NCBI GenBank assembly: GCA_963678305.2 | Contig: CAXXVV010000014.1 | Coordinates: 1-64,000 of the forward strand | DNA: 64,000 bases | Reading direction: 5' to 3' | Source of the DNA: G963676655 sp963678305 | Lineage (GTDB): Bacteria; Verrucomicrobiota; Lentisphaeria; Victivallales; Victivallaceae | Shown: piece after piece, positions 34,989-43,854 of the stretch | How the letters are laid out: the number at the start of each line of letters is the position of its first letter | Position numbering within the stretch: position 1 is the first letter of the stretch | Notes under the pieces: generated by a model | Seen by the model: the letters and a program-made list of their open reading frames with translations, nothing else | Databases searched by the model: none | What the model was told of the DNA's origin: nothing | Made by a program: the position numbers and the translations under genes

Positions 34989-35876
34989 ATGCCCAAAGTC
35001 AGTATAATAATCAGATCCCATAACGACATTGCTTTTATCGAACAGACAATGCAGGCAATTCTTCAGCAGAATTATCGGGATTTTGAAATTGTCAATGTTG
35101 ATAACGGATCAACCGATGGAACCTGGGAAGTAATATGCCGTATGAATCCAAACGGGGTAAAATATCAGGTAACAGACTACGTACCCGGCAAGGTATTAAA
35201 TGAAGCTGTATCAAAATCGTCCGGGTCAATCATTGTTTTCAATAATTCTGACTGCCTGCCTCTGAATGAAGAATGGCTGGATAATCTCATTTATCCATTG
35301 CTGCATAATCAGGATCTGAAAATCGGGGCGGTTTACGCCAATCAGGTACCACGGCAGGATGCTAAACCTCTGGTTCAGAAAGACCACTTTAGGGCTTTTG
35401 GCGACGGTATCATTTCATCCTCATGGAAACATTTTTTTTCTTTAGCCTCCAGCGCCGCTCCCCGTAAACTGTTGATCGTAACTAAATTCAACAAAACACT
35501 CAAATATTCTGAAGATATCGAATGGTCCTGGCGCATGAAACAGGCAGGACACAATATCACCTATGTCCCCCGGGCTCTGGTTGAACACTCTCATAATTAC
35601 ACTCTGTCCGAAGTCAGAAAGCGCTTTTTCGGCGAAGGTTATGCCGACGGCCAGATCTATGGCGGAAAACACTCGCTGCTGTTTGGCTGCCTGCTGCCGT
35701 TGGGCATGGAAATATTCCGGGATCTCGAATGGCTGCTTAAGCGGTTTAAAATCTTCAGCATTCCATACGGCATAATCTATCGCGTAACCCAGCGTGTGTC
35801 CTACTGGAAAGGACGGCGCTCCTATTTGAAAGAGCATCCGGACAGCCGCGATGAAGGAGTTTATGATGCCGGATAA
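34989..35876 (+). CDS. Family 2 glycosyltransferase
   Basis: 295 residues of GT-A fold. The N-terminal nucleotide-sugar domain shows ISIIIRSHND-type strand, VDNGSTDGT (about 35-43) and FNNSDCLP at the DxD position, where Asn-Ser-Asp replaces a classic DxD. EDIEWSWRM (about 178-186) is the ED-x-W acceptor motif. There are no membrane helices. It is first of four overlapping glycosyltransferase genes, with GAGAGG four bases before the ATG. It probably adds one sugar to a lipid-linked surface glycan. Confidence 0.88.
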   Translation: MPKVSIIIRSHNDIAFIEQTMQAILQQNYRDFEIVNVDNGSTDGTWEVICRMNPNGVKYQVTDYVPGKVLNEAVSKSSGSIIVFNNSDCLPLNEEWLDNLIYPLLHNQDLKIGAVYANQVPRQDAKPLVQKDHFRAFGDGIISSSWKHFFSLASSAAPRKLLIVTKFNKTLKYSEDIEWSWRMKQAGHNITYVPRALVEHSHNYTLSEVRKRFFGEGYADGQIYGGKHSLLFGCLLPLGMEIFRDLEWLLKRFKIFSIPYGIIYRVTQRVSYWKGRRSYLKEHPDSRDEGVYDAG

Positions 35877-37044
35877 AAGTCTCCATAAAGGACGCATTTT
35901 GTACATATCTGAGAAATGCGGTTTCTTCGGAGGCGTGGAACGCTATATTTTTGATACGGCACAGGTTCTCAGGAAAAACGGTTTCCCGGTCTCAGGCCTC
36001 TTTCTGGAACCTGCACGGGATCCGGAAATATTCTGCTCTGCTTTTGAAGACACATTTTGTCCTGAGGATCTTGATAATATTCCGAACAATGATTTCGATA
36101 TGGCATTCATTCACAAACTTAATGACTTTCGTTTAATTAACCGTATCCGCAATAAATTTCCAACGGCAGTGTTCGTTCATGATCATGATTATTACTGCCT
36201 GAGAAAACACAAATATTTCCCATTCTGCCGGAAAAACTGTTCACTGCCGCAAAGCAGGGTCTATTGCCCGATCTGCAGTTGTTTCGTGGAACGCAAAGCA
36301 AACGGAACTATCGGCTTGATTGATTTCAGCAGCAAGTTCCTCATATCCCGACAGATTCGCAAATGCGACTCTTTCATCGTGATGTCAGACTTCATGCGTA
36401 ATAATCTGCTGATGAATAAATTTCCGAAAAACACAATATCAAAGCTTTACCCGGTGCATCCGGTGCTTGATGAGCCGCAATCCAGACCGGACGGGCCGCC
36501 AATAATCCTTTTCTGTGGCCAATTGATCAAGGGCAAAGGGGTGGATTTGCTGATTAGAGCTCAGAGGGAAGTCAAGTCAGACTATCGCGCTTTGATTGTC
36601 GGCAGCGGTTCGGCGGAAAATGAATTAAAATCACTCGTCAAAAAATATTCGCTCGAAAATAGAGTTGAGTTCAAGGGCTGGTGTTCAGAGCCCCGGATAA
36701 TTCTAAAAAAAGCAACGATTGCGGTTGTCCCGGCACGTTGGCAGGAGCCCTTCGGTTTAACCGGCATCGAAGCAATGGCGGCAGGAATTCCTGTCGTCGG
36801 TTTTAATGTTGGCGGGATTACTGAATGGCTGAAGAACGGCGTGAATGGAATTGTCGTCAAAGCCGGAGACGTGAAAGCATTTGCCGGCGCCATCGATAAA
36901 CTTTTGAAAAATCCTGAAATGGCCTCCGCTTACGGTAAAGCCGGACAGCAGCAAATTGCCGCCCGTTACAACGAACAAGCATTTATAGACGGTTTCAGCT
37001 CAATTCTCGCAAAACTTACAACAGAGAAGGCTGATCATGTATAA
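35866..37044 (+). CDS. Family 4 glycosyltransferase with Cys-rich insert
   Basis: 392 residues from the ATG at 35866, which has AAGGAG upstream; the start overlaps the stop of the previous gene by 11 bases. GT-B fold: N-terminal GFFGGVERYIFD loop and C-terminal GxG sugar-nucleotide domain with EPFGLTGIEAMA (E-x7-E). Between about 120 and 145 there is a Cys-rich stretch (CRKNC…CPIC) that could bind a metal and is found in only some GT4 enzymes. It is part of the surface-glycan operon. The donor is not predictable. Confidence 0.9.
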   Translation: MPDKSLHKGRILYISEKCGFFGGVERYIFDTAQVLRKNGFPVSGLFLEPARDPEIFCSAFEDTFCPEDLDNIPNNDFDMAFIHKLNDFRLINRIRNKFPTAVFVHDHDYYCLRKHKYFPFCRKNCSLPQSRVYCPICSCFVERKANGTIGLIDFSSKFLISRQIRKCDSFIVMSDFMRNNLLMNKFPKNTISKLYPVHPVLDEPQSRPDGPPIILFCGQLIKGKGVDLLIRAQREVKSDYRALIVGSGSAENELKSLVKKYSLENRVEFKGWCSEPRIILKKATIAVVPARWQEPFGLTGIEAMAAGIPVVGFNVGGITEWLKNGVNGIVVKAGDVKAFAGAIDKLLKNPEMASAYGKAGQQQIAARYNEQAFIDGFSSILAKLTTEKADHV

Positions 37045-38164
37045 TATTCTGATAAGCGCCATGGCCTATGACCGGGGAAAGTCCGGCATCTCCGTTTATA
37101 TGAATCAGGTTATCAAACATTTATCCGCCCGGCATAAGTTGTATATCGTTATTCTGGCTGAGGACTATGAAATTTTTCCGGTCAAAAACGCCAATACCGA
37201 GTTCATTATCTTCCCGGAAAGCCTGCGTAAGCCGTTATTCAATATGCTCTGGCACTTGTTCATTCTGCCATTCAGATTGAATTTCAAGAAATACGATTTT
37301 ATCTGGCTGCCGGCCGCTAACCGCCGCGCATTCCTCAAACGTTACGGGCCGACGGTTGCGACTGTTCACGACCTTTCGCAGTACCATGTTCCTGATAAAT
37401 ATGATTTTTTCAGGACATTTTATATCAAAAAGATTTTACCTTACTGTGTCCGCAAATCGGACCGCATCATTGCCGTCAGCCAAAGCACGAAAAACGATCT
37501 GATTCAGTATTGGAACTGCCCTGAAAATAAAATATCCGTCGTTTGGAACGGTTTTGACAAGAGCGTCTATCATACCAATCCGGACTGCGATACTGATGCG
37601 GTAAAAAAATCTTTAGGAATTGAGCGTGACTACATCCTGTACGTATCCCGGGTCGAACACCCCGGCAAAAATCATTTGGGGCTTATGCAGGCCTACGAAA
37701 TGCTGCCGGCTGAACTCAAGTCCCGTTACTGCCTGGTGATGCCGGGTAAGTTCTGGCCCGGTTCAAATCCGGTCAAGGAATATGCATTATCATCCCCCGA
37801 CTCTGAAAGTTTTATATTCCCCGGTTTTATCCAAAATGAAAAACTCCCGGAAATTTTTCAGGCCGCCGCGATGTATATTTTCCCGTCGTTCTTTGAAGGC
37901 TTCGGCATCTCCCTGGTGGAAGCGATGGCCTGCGGTACGCCATGCGCCTGCTCTGACCGCTCGAGCCTGCCGGAAATCGGCGGTAACGCAACAGTCATTT
38001 TCAATCCCGCGCATCCACATGAAATTGCCGATGCCATAAAAGATGTTTTAAGCAATTCGGAATTACAAGACAAATTGGTAACACAAGGTTTCGCAAGACT
38101 CCACCTGTTCGACTGGAAAGACCACGCACATAAAATAGTGGAGGCTTATGAGCAAAACCGTTAA
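37037..38164 (+). CDS. Family 4 glycosyltransferase
   Basis: 375 residues, GT-B fold. The acceptor domain begins ILISAMAYDRGKSGIS and has the mid-protein VHDLSQYH. The donor site is EGFGISLVEAMACGTP (E-x7-E). This is the mannosyl/rhamnosyl-transferase-like GT4 pattern common in O-antigen and exopolysaccharide clusters. It overlaps the previous gene by 8 bases and the next by 17, so translation is coupled. Confidence 0.92.
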   Translation: MYNILISAMAYDRGKSGISVYMNQVIKHLSARHKLYIVILAEDYEIFPVKNANTEFIIFPESLRKPLFNMLWHLFILPFRLNFKKYDFIWLPAANRRAFLKRYGPTVATVHDLSQYHVPDKYDFFRTFYIKKILPYCVRKSDRIIAVSQSTKNDLIQYWNCPENKISVVWNGFDKSVYHTNPDCDTDAVKKSLGIERDYILYVSRVEHPGKNHLGLMQAYEMLPAELKSRYCLVMPGKFWPGSNPVKEYALSSPDSESFIFPGFIQNEKLPEIFQAAAMYIFPSFFEGFGISLVEAMACGTPCACSDRSSLPEIGGNATVIFNPAHPHEIADAIKDVLSNSELQDKLVTQGFARLHLFDWKDHAHKIVEAYEQNR

Positions 38165-39575
38165 AACCGGCAAGAAGCTTTCTTTTAACAGCAGGATTGA
38201 GGAAATCCGCCTTTTCGAAGAGAGATTCTCTAATATTGAAGAGCGTTCCCGGGAAACACAGCGTCGCAAAAAACAATTTGCCTATTTACTTCACATGTCA
38301 AAAAGGGTTAACGCCTATATCGAATTCTTCCTGAACTGCTGGTTGTTCACACTCGTTACCGTCCCGGTTTTTATTTTTCTTTTATTTCGTAAGCTTATTC
38401 TCTTTAAGCCCATATTTTACAAAGAGAAAATTTACGGTTTACACGGCATGCCCCTGGAACTGCGTTTTTATAATTTCAAAAGCCCTGCTCTTGCCGGAGC
38501 GTCGCTCTTCTGGTATGTATTCGCCAAAAAACTCGGACTGACCGGCCCCGGCATCCGCAGTTATGATTCCGTCAACCGCCAATACGGGGACGCCTTCCTC
38601 TTCAATACCAGACCCGGAATTTTCACCCTCTGGTATATCCGCCAGGCTGGTGGCATAGCTCATGTCAGCCGCCAGAAAGTCGAGGAGGAATATTACTACA
38701 GCCGTTGCTATTGGAGCGATTTCACCATTATCCTGAAAACAGTTATCGCATTCTTTTTCAGTTCAAAAATAGAATCAGCCAACCCGAAAATCAATCTTTT
38801 CGGCGTTACTTTTCATAATCTGCCAATGAGTGAAGCGGTTAAAATTATCCTACGCACCATCAACAGTCACGCAAAAAAACAGTTCTTTTTCGTCAACCCC
38901 GATTGTTTCAATAAAACTTTCAACGATAAAGAATATCTCGAAATTCTTCAAAATACCCCGGATATATTCCCGGATGGCATCGGAGTAAAAATTGCCTGTA
39001 AAATGATAAATTCTCCAATGGTCGAAAACGTCAACGGGACCGACATGCTGCCGTTTATCTGCGAACTGGCGGTACAGCACCGGTTGACTATATATTTGTT
39101 GGGCGGGAAACCTGGAATTGCCGAACGAATGCGGAACAACCTGCTGATCAAGTATTCACGGCTCCAGATCGTTGGCTTTCAACACGGTTACTTCGACCAC
39201 GAAAAGGACAGCGCAAAAGTGATCGACAGTATAAACCGCAGCCATGCCGACATTTTGATGGTAGTCTTCGGAGTGCCTATGCAGGAAAAATGGATAGCCA
39301 GGCATTTTAACCAAATAAAATGCCGGGCTATAATGGGTGTCGGCGGGTTGTTTGATTTTTATTCAGGCAATATTCCCCGTGCCCCTAAATGGCTTCGCGA
39401 AATCGGGATGGAATGGAGTTTTCGTCTCGCCATGGAGCCGGGACGCATGTTTTACCGGTATATTATCGGTAATCCCCTATTCCTGCTTCGAGTTCTCGCC
39501 TGGCGTCGAAAAATTAAAAATAAACATGCAGCCGAACTCCCGGCTCCGGAAAATCAGGACAAGGACGACAAATGA
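38148..39575 (+). CDS. Fusion of degenerate sugar-1-P transferase and WecG/TagA/CpsF glycosyltransferase
   Basis: 475 residues. After a charged N-terminus (about 1-45) and a membrane helix (about 58-80), residues about 90-205 resemble the bacterial sugar transferase (polyprenyl-phosphate glycosyl-1-phosphate transferase) domain: LGLTGPGIR, TRPGIFTLWYIRQAGG and YWSDFTIILKTV correspond to its conserved blocks, but the catalytic DE-type block looks eroded. Residues about 215-460 are a WecG/TagA domain with NPDCFNK, NGTDMLPF, FGVPMQEKWI and GVGGLFDFYSG. It would add the second sugar to a lipid-linked intermediate at the inner membrane. It ends the glycosyltransferase run; the thioesterase gene overlaps by ATGA. 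Confidence 0.85.
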   Translation: MSKTVKTGKKLSFNSRIEEIRLFEERFSNIEERSRETQRRKKQFAYLLHMSKRVNAYIEFFLNCWLFTLVTVPVFIFLLFRKLILFKPIFYKEKIYGLHGMPLELRFYNFKSPALAGASLFWYVFAKKLGLTGPGIRSYDSVNRQYGDAFLFNTRPGIFTLWYIRQAGGIAHVSRQKVEEEYYYSRCYWSDFTIILKTVIAFFFSSKIESANPKINLFGVTFHNLPMSEAVKIILRTINSHAKKQFFFVNPDCFNKTFNDKEYLEILQNTPDIFPDGIGVKIACKMINSPMVENVNGTDMLPFICELAVQHRLTIYLLGGKPGIAERMRNNLLIKYSRLQIVGFQHGYFDHEKDSAKVIDSINRSHADILMVVFGVPMQEKWIARHFNQIKCRAIMGVGGLFDFYSGNIPRAPKWLREIGMEWSFRLAMEPGRMFYRYIIGNPLFLLRVLAWRRKIKNKHAAELPAPENQDKDDK

Positions 39576-39928
39576 ATAAAGAACGGGTAAGCTCAAAACT
39601 TTGTATGGCCAAAGATGTCGGACGCTACGGCAGACTTTTCGGCGGCAACCTGATGGCCTGGCTCGATGAAGCCGCGGCGATTTACACCTTGAAAACCACT
39701 AACGAACCGGATGTCGTAACCTATCGCTATTCGGAAATGGTTTTTAAACGTCCCGCCCTCGAAGGCGATATTATTGATTTCTACTGCCGACCTGTAAGAA
39801 AAGGTACAACCAGTTTCTGTTTTGAACTGACCGCTGAGGTTGGAGGGGAAATCGTGCTTCAGACTGAATGCGTCTTTGTCGCGGTCGATGAAAACAGCTA
39901 TAAAAAGAAAATTAACTGGCCGGAATAA
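39572..39928 (+). CDS. Hotdog-fold acyl-CoA thioesterase (YciA-like)
   Basis: 118 residues with the YciA/acyl-CoA thioesterase pattern: YGRLFGGNLMAWLDEAAAI (about 19-37), where Asn and Asp flank the active site, and VFKRPALEGD. It hydrolyses acyl-CoA thioesters in the cytoplasm. The start overlaps the glycosyltransferase stop (ATGA), so it is translated with that operon, though its role there is unclear. A hairpin follows between it and the convergent membrane protein gene. Confidence 0.88.
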   Translation: MNKERVSSKLCMAKDVGRYGRLFGGNLMAWLDEAAAIYTLKTTNEPDVVTYRYSEMVFKRPALEGDIIDFYCRPVRKGTTSFCFELTAEVGGEIVLQTECVFVAVDENSYKKKINWPE

Positions 39929-39960
39929 ATAAAAACAGCCGACCGGCATAACCGGTCGAC
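39922..39960 (-). terminator. Terminator for the minus-strand membrane protein gene
   Basis: GCCGACCGG (39938-39946), loop CATAA and CCGGTCGAC (39952-39960) form a 9-bp stem with one mismatch. Read on the minus strand it is followed by TGTTTTTATTTATT, a U-rich tail, so it should end the gene at 39998-41887. On the plus strand it has no U tract but may still slow polymerase. Confidence 0.75.
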
Positions 39961-39997
39961 CCAATATCTCTCCTCTACCCCGGGTAAAGTCAAAATG

Positions 39998-41887
39998 TCA
40001 TTGATTGAAAATATGCATCAAGCGCCCATTGCACTTGCCGAACATTTTTCCCTTTATCATACTCATTAATAACGCAGCAGCAAAAAATATGACCGACCAG
40101 AACATCGCTCTCCCGCCTGAACCGCCGATTCCCCGGTACAGGACAATCATACCCAATACTAAAGTCACGCATGCTCCGGCCGAACCACAGAGAAAAAATA
40201 CCAGATAGTGGCCGTAAACGGCTAAAGCCCATATCACCGTCAAGAGCATTAAGCAGTACCCGATGCTGACCAATTGCAATGAAATCGAACCATTTCTACA
40301 GGCAAAAACCATAGCCCCTATACACAATACAGGCATAAAGACTCCGGTTATTTTTCTTATTTTCATTCCCAGTCCGCCGTGAATAAAGGAACTGCCGACC
40401 AAAAATGTCAGATATATCGCCGTTACCGGTAATACATGATGATATTCCCTGAAAAGCCAGTATCCTGGAAAAATAATCCAAAGAGAAGTTAAAGTTTGCA
40501 TAGCTGCCCATATTCCTCCCAGAACCAAACTGTAACGCAACATAATAATGGTTATAATGACCATAGATATCGCCATCAAAACCGCCATGTATATAGGTAG
40601 CCTCCCCGCGGACAAAGCAATGACATGTCCTCTTGAAGAATAAGCATTCTGGAGGATTATTGAGGTAATAAACATCGATATGCCGGATGCCATAGCCGCA
40701 CCGCGTATTTTCATGTACCAGCCATATAGGAATATGATAATGATTGAAAAGAGACAAGTATAGAGCGGTAAGCCGAAGTTGCCGATGTATTTAAGAAACA
40801 ATTCATCCTGGTTTCCTGTTCCCATCAATAATATCGGAAGCGGAGTCCCCATCGCCACATATATACAAAGTTTTTTCCCGCGATTTTTACCGTATTCCAT
40901 AAGAACGATTGCCAGAGCCGCAACCAACGGTATTAGCATGAAGGAATCGTAACCTGTCTCCATCACAGAATAAGGCCCGACCCCCTTACCACCAAAAAAG
41001 GAAATGGTATTCAAATAGGTTCTGCAGCCGAAACCAAGCAGAATCAGAATAAATATATTACCGGGAAAACGTAATTCTTTCCATGGCGCGCCCAGCTCAG
41101 AGAACAACCCGGGACCTTTACGGATCATCGGAACCACCACCAGAATAAACAGTATTGCCGCAATAATCGGGAACAGCATAAATCCCATGATTGCCGGAGT
41201 CTTGTTTTCCTCATACAATGTGACCAGTTCCGCCAGTATCCAGGGATAGATGAAATAAAACCCCATCAGCGTATAGTATGAAAAACGAAATATTACCGGA
41301 ATCTTGAGCTTCAATCCGGTGAACATCATTTCCGATATTGCAAGCATAACCGCAAGCCCGGCCGCAACCCAACCAGTTCCGGCGGTCGTATCGTCAATTA
41401 TTTTTCCGTCCAACCCCACTGATATCGCCATAAACAGCATAACGTTGATTTGCATCAACATTCCAGTATCATCCCATACCTTTCCAAACTTAGCCAGAAA
41501 TATCGCCGTCCCGGCTAGTAATGCGGTATAAACAGTCATCACCGCCAATGGAATCAGGTTGTCAATAAATACGTTATCAGTATGGAATAAACGGGTTGAA
41601 GCATATAATACCAGACAGGCGCTGACCAGATAGAAAGGATTGGCCAGAAAAAGTTTTTTTATCAACTCATCAAGATGAATTTGAGTACCGTATATGCTGC
41701 TGAATCTGTCATTTTCATTAGCTGTTTCCGGATTCTCAAGCGTAAAATAATCTTTGACCTTGCGTAGTTCCTCCCGGCTCAATTTTCCTCTGACTGATAG
41801 CGAAGAATTGTCGTCCGGCAGTTTTTCATCTGTTGTTTTCGCAACCGCTTCTGAATCAATATCATCTTTTTCAACTTTCTTTTCCAT
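39998..41887 (-). CDS. Uncharacterised polytopic membrane protein (about 16 helices)
   Basis: 629 residues. A charged, acidic N-terminus (about 1-75, EKKVEKDDIDSE…) is followed by roughly 15-17 hydrophobic helices with short loops to the C-terminus. I recognise no family motif. The helix count and length resemble large oligosaccharide or lipid flippases and PVC-type 'DUF2339-like' proteins, but no signature supports either. GGAGAG precedes the ATG. It converges with the glycosyltransferase operon, so a role in surface-glycan export is a guess. The 212-bp upstream region is shared with the HTH/zinc-ribbon regulator. Confidence 0.65.
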   Translation of the reverse strand: MEKKVEKDDIDSEAVAKTTDEKLPDDNSSLSVRGKLSREELRKVKDYFTLENPETANENDRFSSIYGTQIHLDELIKKLFLANPFYLVSACLVLYASTRLFHTDNVFIDNLIPLAVMTVYTALLAGTAIFLAKFGKVWDDTGMLMQINVMLFMAISVGLDGKIIDDTTAGTGWVAAGLAVMLAISEMMFTGLKLKIPVIFRFSYYTLMGFYFIYPWILAELVTLYEENKTPAIMGFMLFPIIAAILFILVVVPMIRKGPGLFSELGAPWKELRFPGNIFILILLGFGCRTYLNTISFFGGKGVGPYSVMETGYDSFMLIPLVAALAIVLMEYGKNRGKKLCIYVAMGTPLPILLMGTGNQDELFLKYIGNFGLPLYTCLFSIIIIFLYGWYMKIRGAAMASGISMFITSIILQNAYSSRGHVIALSAGRLPIYMAVLMAISMVIITIIMLRYSLVLGGIWAAMQTLTSLWIIFPGYWLFREYHHVLPVTAIYLTFLVGSSFIHGGLGMKIRKITGVFMPVLCIGAMVFACRNGSISLQLVSIGYCLMLLTVIWALAVYGHYLVFFLCGSAGACVTLVLGMIVLYRGIGGSGGRAMFWSVIFFAAALLMSMIKGKMFGKCNGRLMHIFNQ

Positions 41888-41980
41888 TTTTCTCTCCTCC
41901 GCTGTATTTTACAGCTGTTATTCGTTTTTTTCCTGACGATTTCCAGTCGCAGGGGGTTGCGTTTTCCAAACACGACACTT

Positions 41981-42010
41981 ATACTATCATATACTATCAT
42001 GTGCTATCTT
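41981..42010. repeat. Three tandem 10-bp repeats upstream of HTH gene
   Basis: ATACTATCAT at 41981-41990 and 41991-42000 (identical) and GTGCTATCTT at 42001-42010 (7 of 10). The 10-bp period places each copy on the same helix face. They end at the -35 of the candidate promoter at 42011-42040, so they may bind a regulator, perhaps the HTH protein at 42100. Confidence 0.65.
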
Positions 42011-42040
42011 TTACAAGAATATACAATATTTTACTATAAT
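42011..42040 (+). promoter_or_regulatory. Candidate promoter of the HTH/zinc-ribbon gene
   Basis: TTACAA (42011-42016), an 18-base spacer and a perfect TATAAT (42035-42040) lie about 60 bases before the ATG at 42100. The -35 is poor (3/6), which would suit an activator at the adjacent 10-bp repeats. Confidence 0.45.
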
Positions 42041-42099
42041 GCAATAGTCGGAAGAAAAAAAATTGATTTTTTTTTAATGAATAGTATAATAAGGTCATT

Positions 42100-42588
42100 A
42101 TGAAAAAGCAGCAAAATAAAACAGCAATCTTAAAACCAGCAAATGATATTCCCAGATGGTTTACCATCAAGGAAGCGGCAACTTATCTATCCATCGGTGA
42201 ACCTACCCTATATCGCTGGATGCGGGATGGCAAAATAACCTATCGCAAGATTGGCGATTCCACCCGCTTTCTTCAATCTGATCTTGAAGAAGTTGTCAAA
42301 GTAGTTCGCCGTCACAGTTCAGTCATTGAACAAACAGGAATTTGTCCGGCTTGCGGCTCCAGTGACTTGGAGGACGGTATTTTCAGATCAACCGGCCTGA
42401 ACTATTTTCAACCGGGAAAAACAAAGTTTTTCACCATGCGTGACAGCAGTGTAAGAGCCAAGGCCATGATGTGTGGCCAGTGTGGAGCAATTTTTCTGTA
42501 CGGTGATACCGCCAAATTATCTGCGATCCGCCAGGCTAAAAAAGACCTACTTTCTACCCAGAATCCAGAAGACTCTCCCTCCAAATAA
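42100..42588 (+). CDS. HTH_17/excisionase-type DNA-binding protein with C-terminal zinc ribbon
   Basis: 162 residues. Residues about 18-70 are an excisionase/MerR-like winged helix (WFTIKEAATYLSIGEPTLYRWMRDGKI). Residues about 80-150 hold two Cys pairs, CPACG and CGQCG, 45 residues apart, making a zinc ribbon with an FFTMRDSSVRAKAMMC segment between them. Excisionase-type HTH domains normally stand alone; the added ribbon suggests a transcription regulator. AAGG lies five bases before the ATG. Ten-base tandem repeats upstream may be its operators. No integrase or phage gene is nearby. Confidence 0.75.
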   Translation: MKKQQNKTAILKPANDIPRWFTIKEAATYLSIGEPTLYRWMRDGKITYRKIGDSTRFLQSDLEEVVKVVRRHSSVIEQTGICPACGSSDLEDGIFRSTGLNYFQPGKTKFFTMRDSSVRAKAMMCGQCGAIFLYGDTAKLSAIRQAKKDLLSTQNPEDSPSK

Positions 42589-42641
42589 TTTACTTGAAGA
42601 ATAAAGATATCATTTCCCTTTCAAACTTTCAAAAATCTCAA

Positions 42642-43625
42642 TCAACTCTGTAATTTTCTGAAGCAATATATGACGGCTCCGGCGGGGCCGAGGCCGCGGC
42701 TTAATTGTTTTTTGTTGATTCGAGCGGGATTGTCGAATTTGCCGCCCATTTCACGGATGAATAATTTGGAGCCTAATATCGCTCCGTCGCTGAAGTGGCG
42801 GGTGCGTCGCAGAAAACGGATCGGCATCGATTCTTTGCGTCTGGCTTGTTCCTGCGCCTCGAATATCTCTTCACTCGTGGCTCCGCTTTCCGCCGCGACG
42901 ATTCGCGCCAGTTCACTGCGGAAATAGTTGAATAGGTCGGTGTCGGTCCATTCCGAGGTGTCGCGATGCCAGATGTTTTGTTTGAGATGTTTGACGAAAT
43001 TGGCATGAAAAAGGTGTTTGCCGGTGCCGTTGTAGCGGCCCCAGGTCGTGAAATGGTAGTCGGCCGGATCGGGGGTCAGGCCGGCGCGGACGGGGTTTAA
43101 TTCTACATATAAAACGCACGCTTCCAGAGAGTTGCGACTGTCGAGGATGACGCTTTTGAATTTATTGGCCCAGAGTTTGCCGATGCGGTCGCGGGACTGG
43201 TTGTAGACGACGGTGAAACGTTGTTGGAAGGCGCGCATAAAGTAGCTGATGTCGATCATTTTCAGGCCGGTTTCGCGGCATATTTCCAAGTCGGCCGGGT
43301 TGATTTTCGGCATCTGTTTCGGCGCGTAGGTGAATTTATCCAACATGCTGCTATAGTAGGAGTTGTGGCGATTGGCAATGTCCTCGATCGACGGCAATTC
43401 ATCCGGCCCGGGAGCGTAAACAACGACATGGAAATGGTTGCCCATCCAGGCGGCTGAGATGACCTCGATCAAAAAATATTCGCAGAGATTTTGGAGCAAT
43501 CGGAAGCCGTACTCCATATCGACCTGGTTGAACGGGCGTTCGCCTTTGCAGCCTGAGGCCCGGTTCATCAGGTGGTAGTAGCAGCCTTCGCCTGTAACTT
43601 TCATGCGCGTTCCGCGGCCTGACAT
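42642..43625 (-). CDS. RAYT-type HUH (Y1) transposase, copy 2
   Basis: 327 residues from the ATG at 43625, chosen for the GGAGG seven bases upstream; a start at 43688 lacks one. The HUH motif is HFH in GNHFHVVV and the candidate nucleophile is Tyr173 in LYVELNPVRA. It is clearly paralogous to the copy at 2715-3686 along its whole length, including the unusual C-terminal extension (RRTRHFSDGAILGSKLFI). The two differ at many positions, so this is an old duplication or separate acquisition. No IS-like ends are seen. It converges with the HTH/zinc-ribbon gene. Confidence 0.85.
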   Translation of the reverse strand: MSGRGTRMKVTGEGCYYHLMNRASGCKGERPFNQVDMEYGFRLLQNLCEYFLIEVISAAWMGNHFHVVVYAPGPDELPSIEDIANRHNSYYSSMLDKFTYAPKQMPKINPADLEICRETGLKMIDISYFMRAFQQRFTVVYNQSRDRIGKLWANKFKSVILDSRNSLEACVLYVELNPVRAGLTPDPADYHFTTWGRYNGTGKHLFHANFVKHLKQNIWHRDTSEWTDTDLFNYFRSELARIVAAESGATSEEIFEAQEQARRKESMPIRFLRRTRHFSDGAILGSKLFIREMGGKFDNPARINKKQLSRGLGPAGAVIYCFRKLQS

Positions 43626-43854
43626 GATTTTTCCTCCGTTGGTTGACGAGTTTGCGGTTAATATAGTGGGTGGAAACGGGTTTGTCAAATTTAAGCATTA
43701 TGTGATTTTATAAATAATAGTATATCACTATAAATAAATAACTTAAACAAAGCAATCCTGCGTAAAAAGTAATTAAAAATTGCTTGGGATTATCATTGCA
43801 AATAAATCGAATAAGTAGTAATTTAATTATTAAATATCTTTCTCAGGAGAAATA

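Noticed and set aside
41981..42010. CRISPR-like or origin iterons
   Set aside because: Units are contiguous 10-mers without spacers and only three copies; better read as regulator sites.
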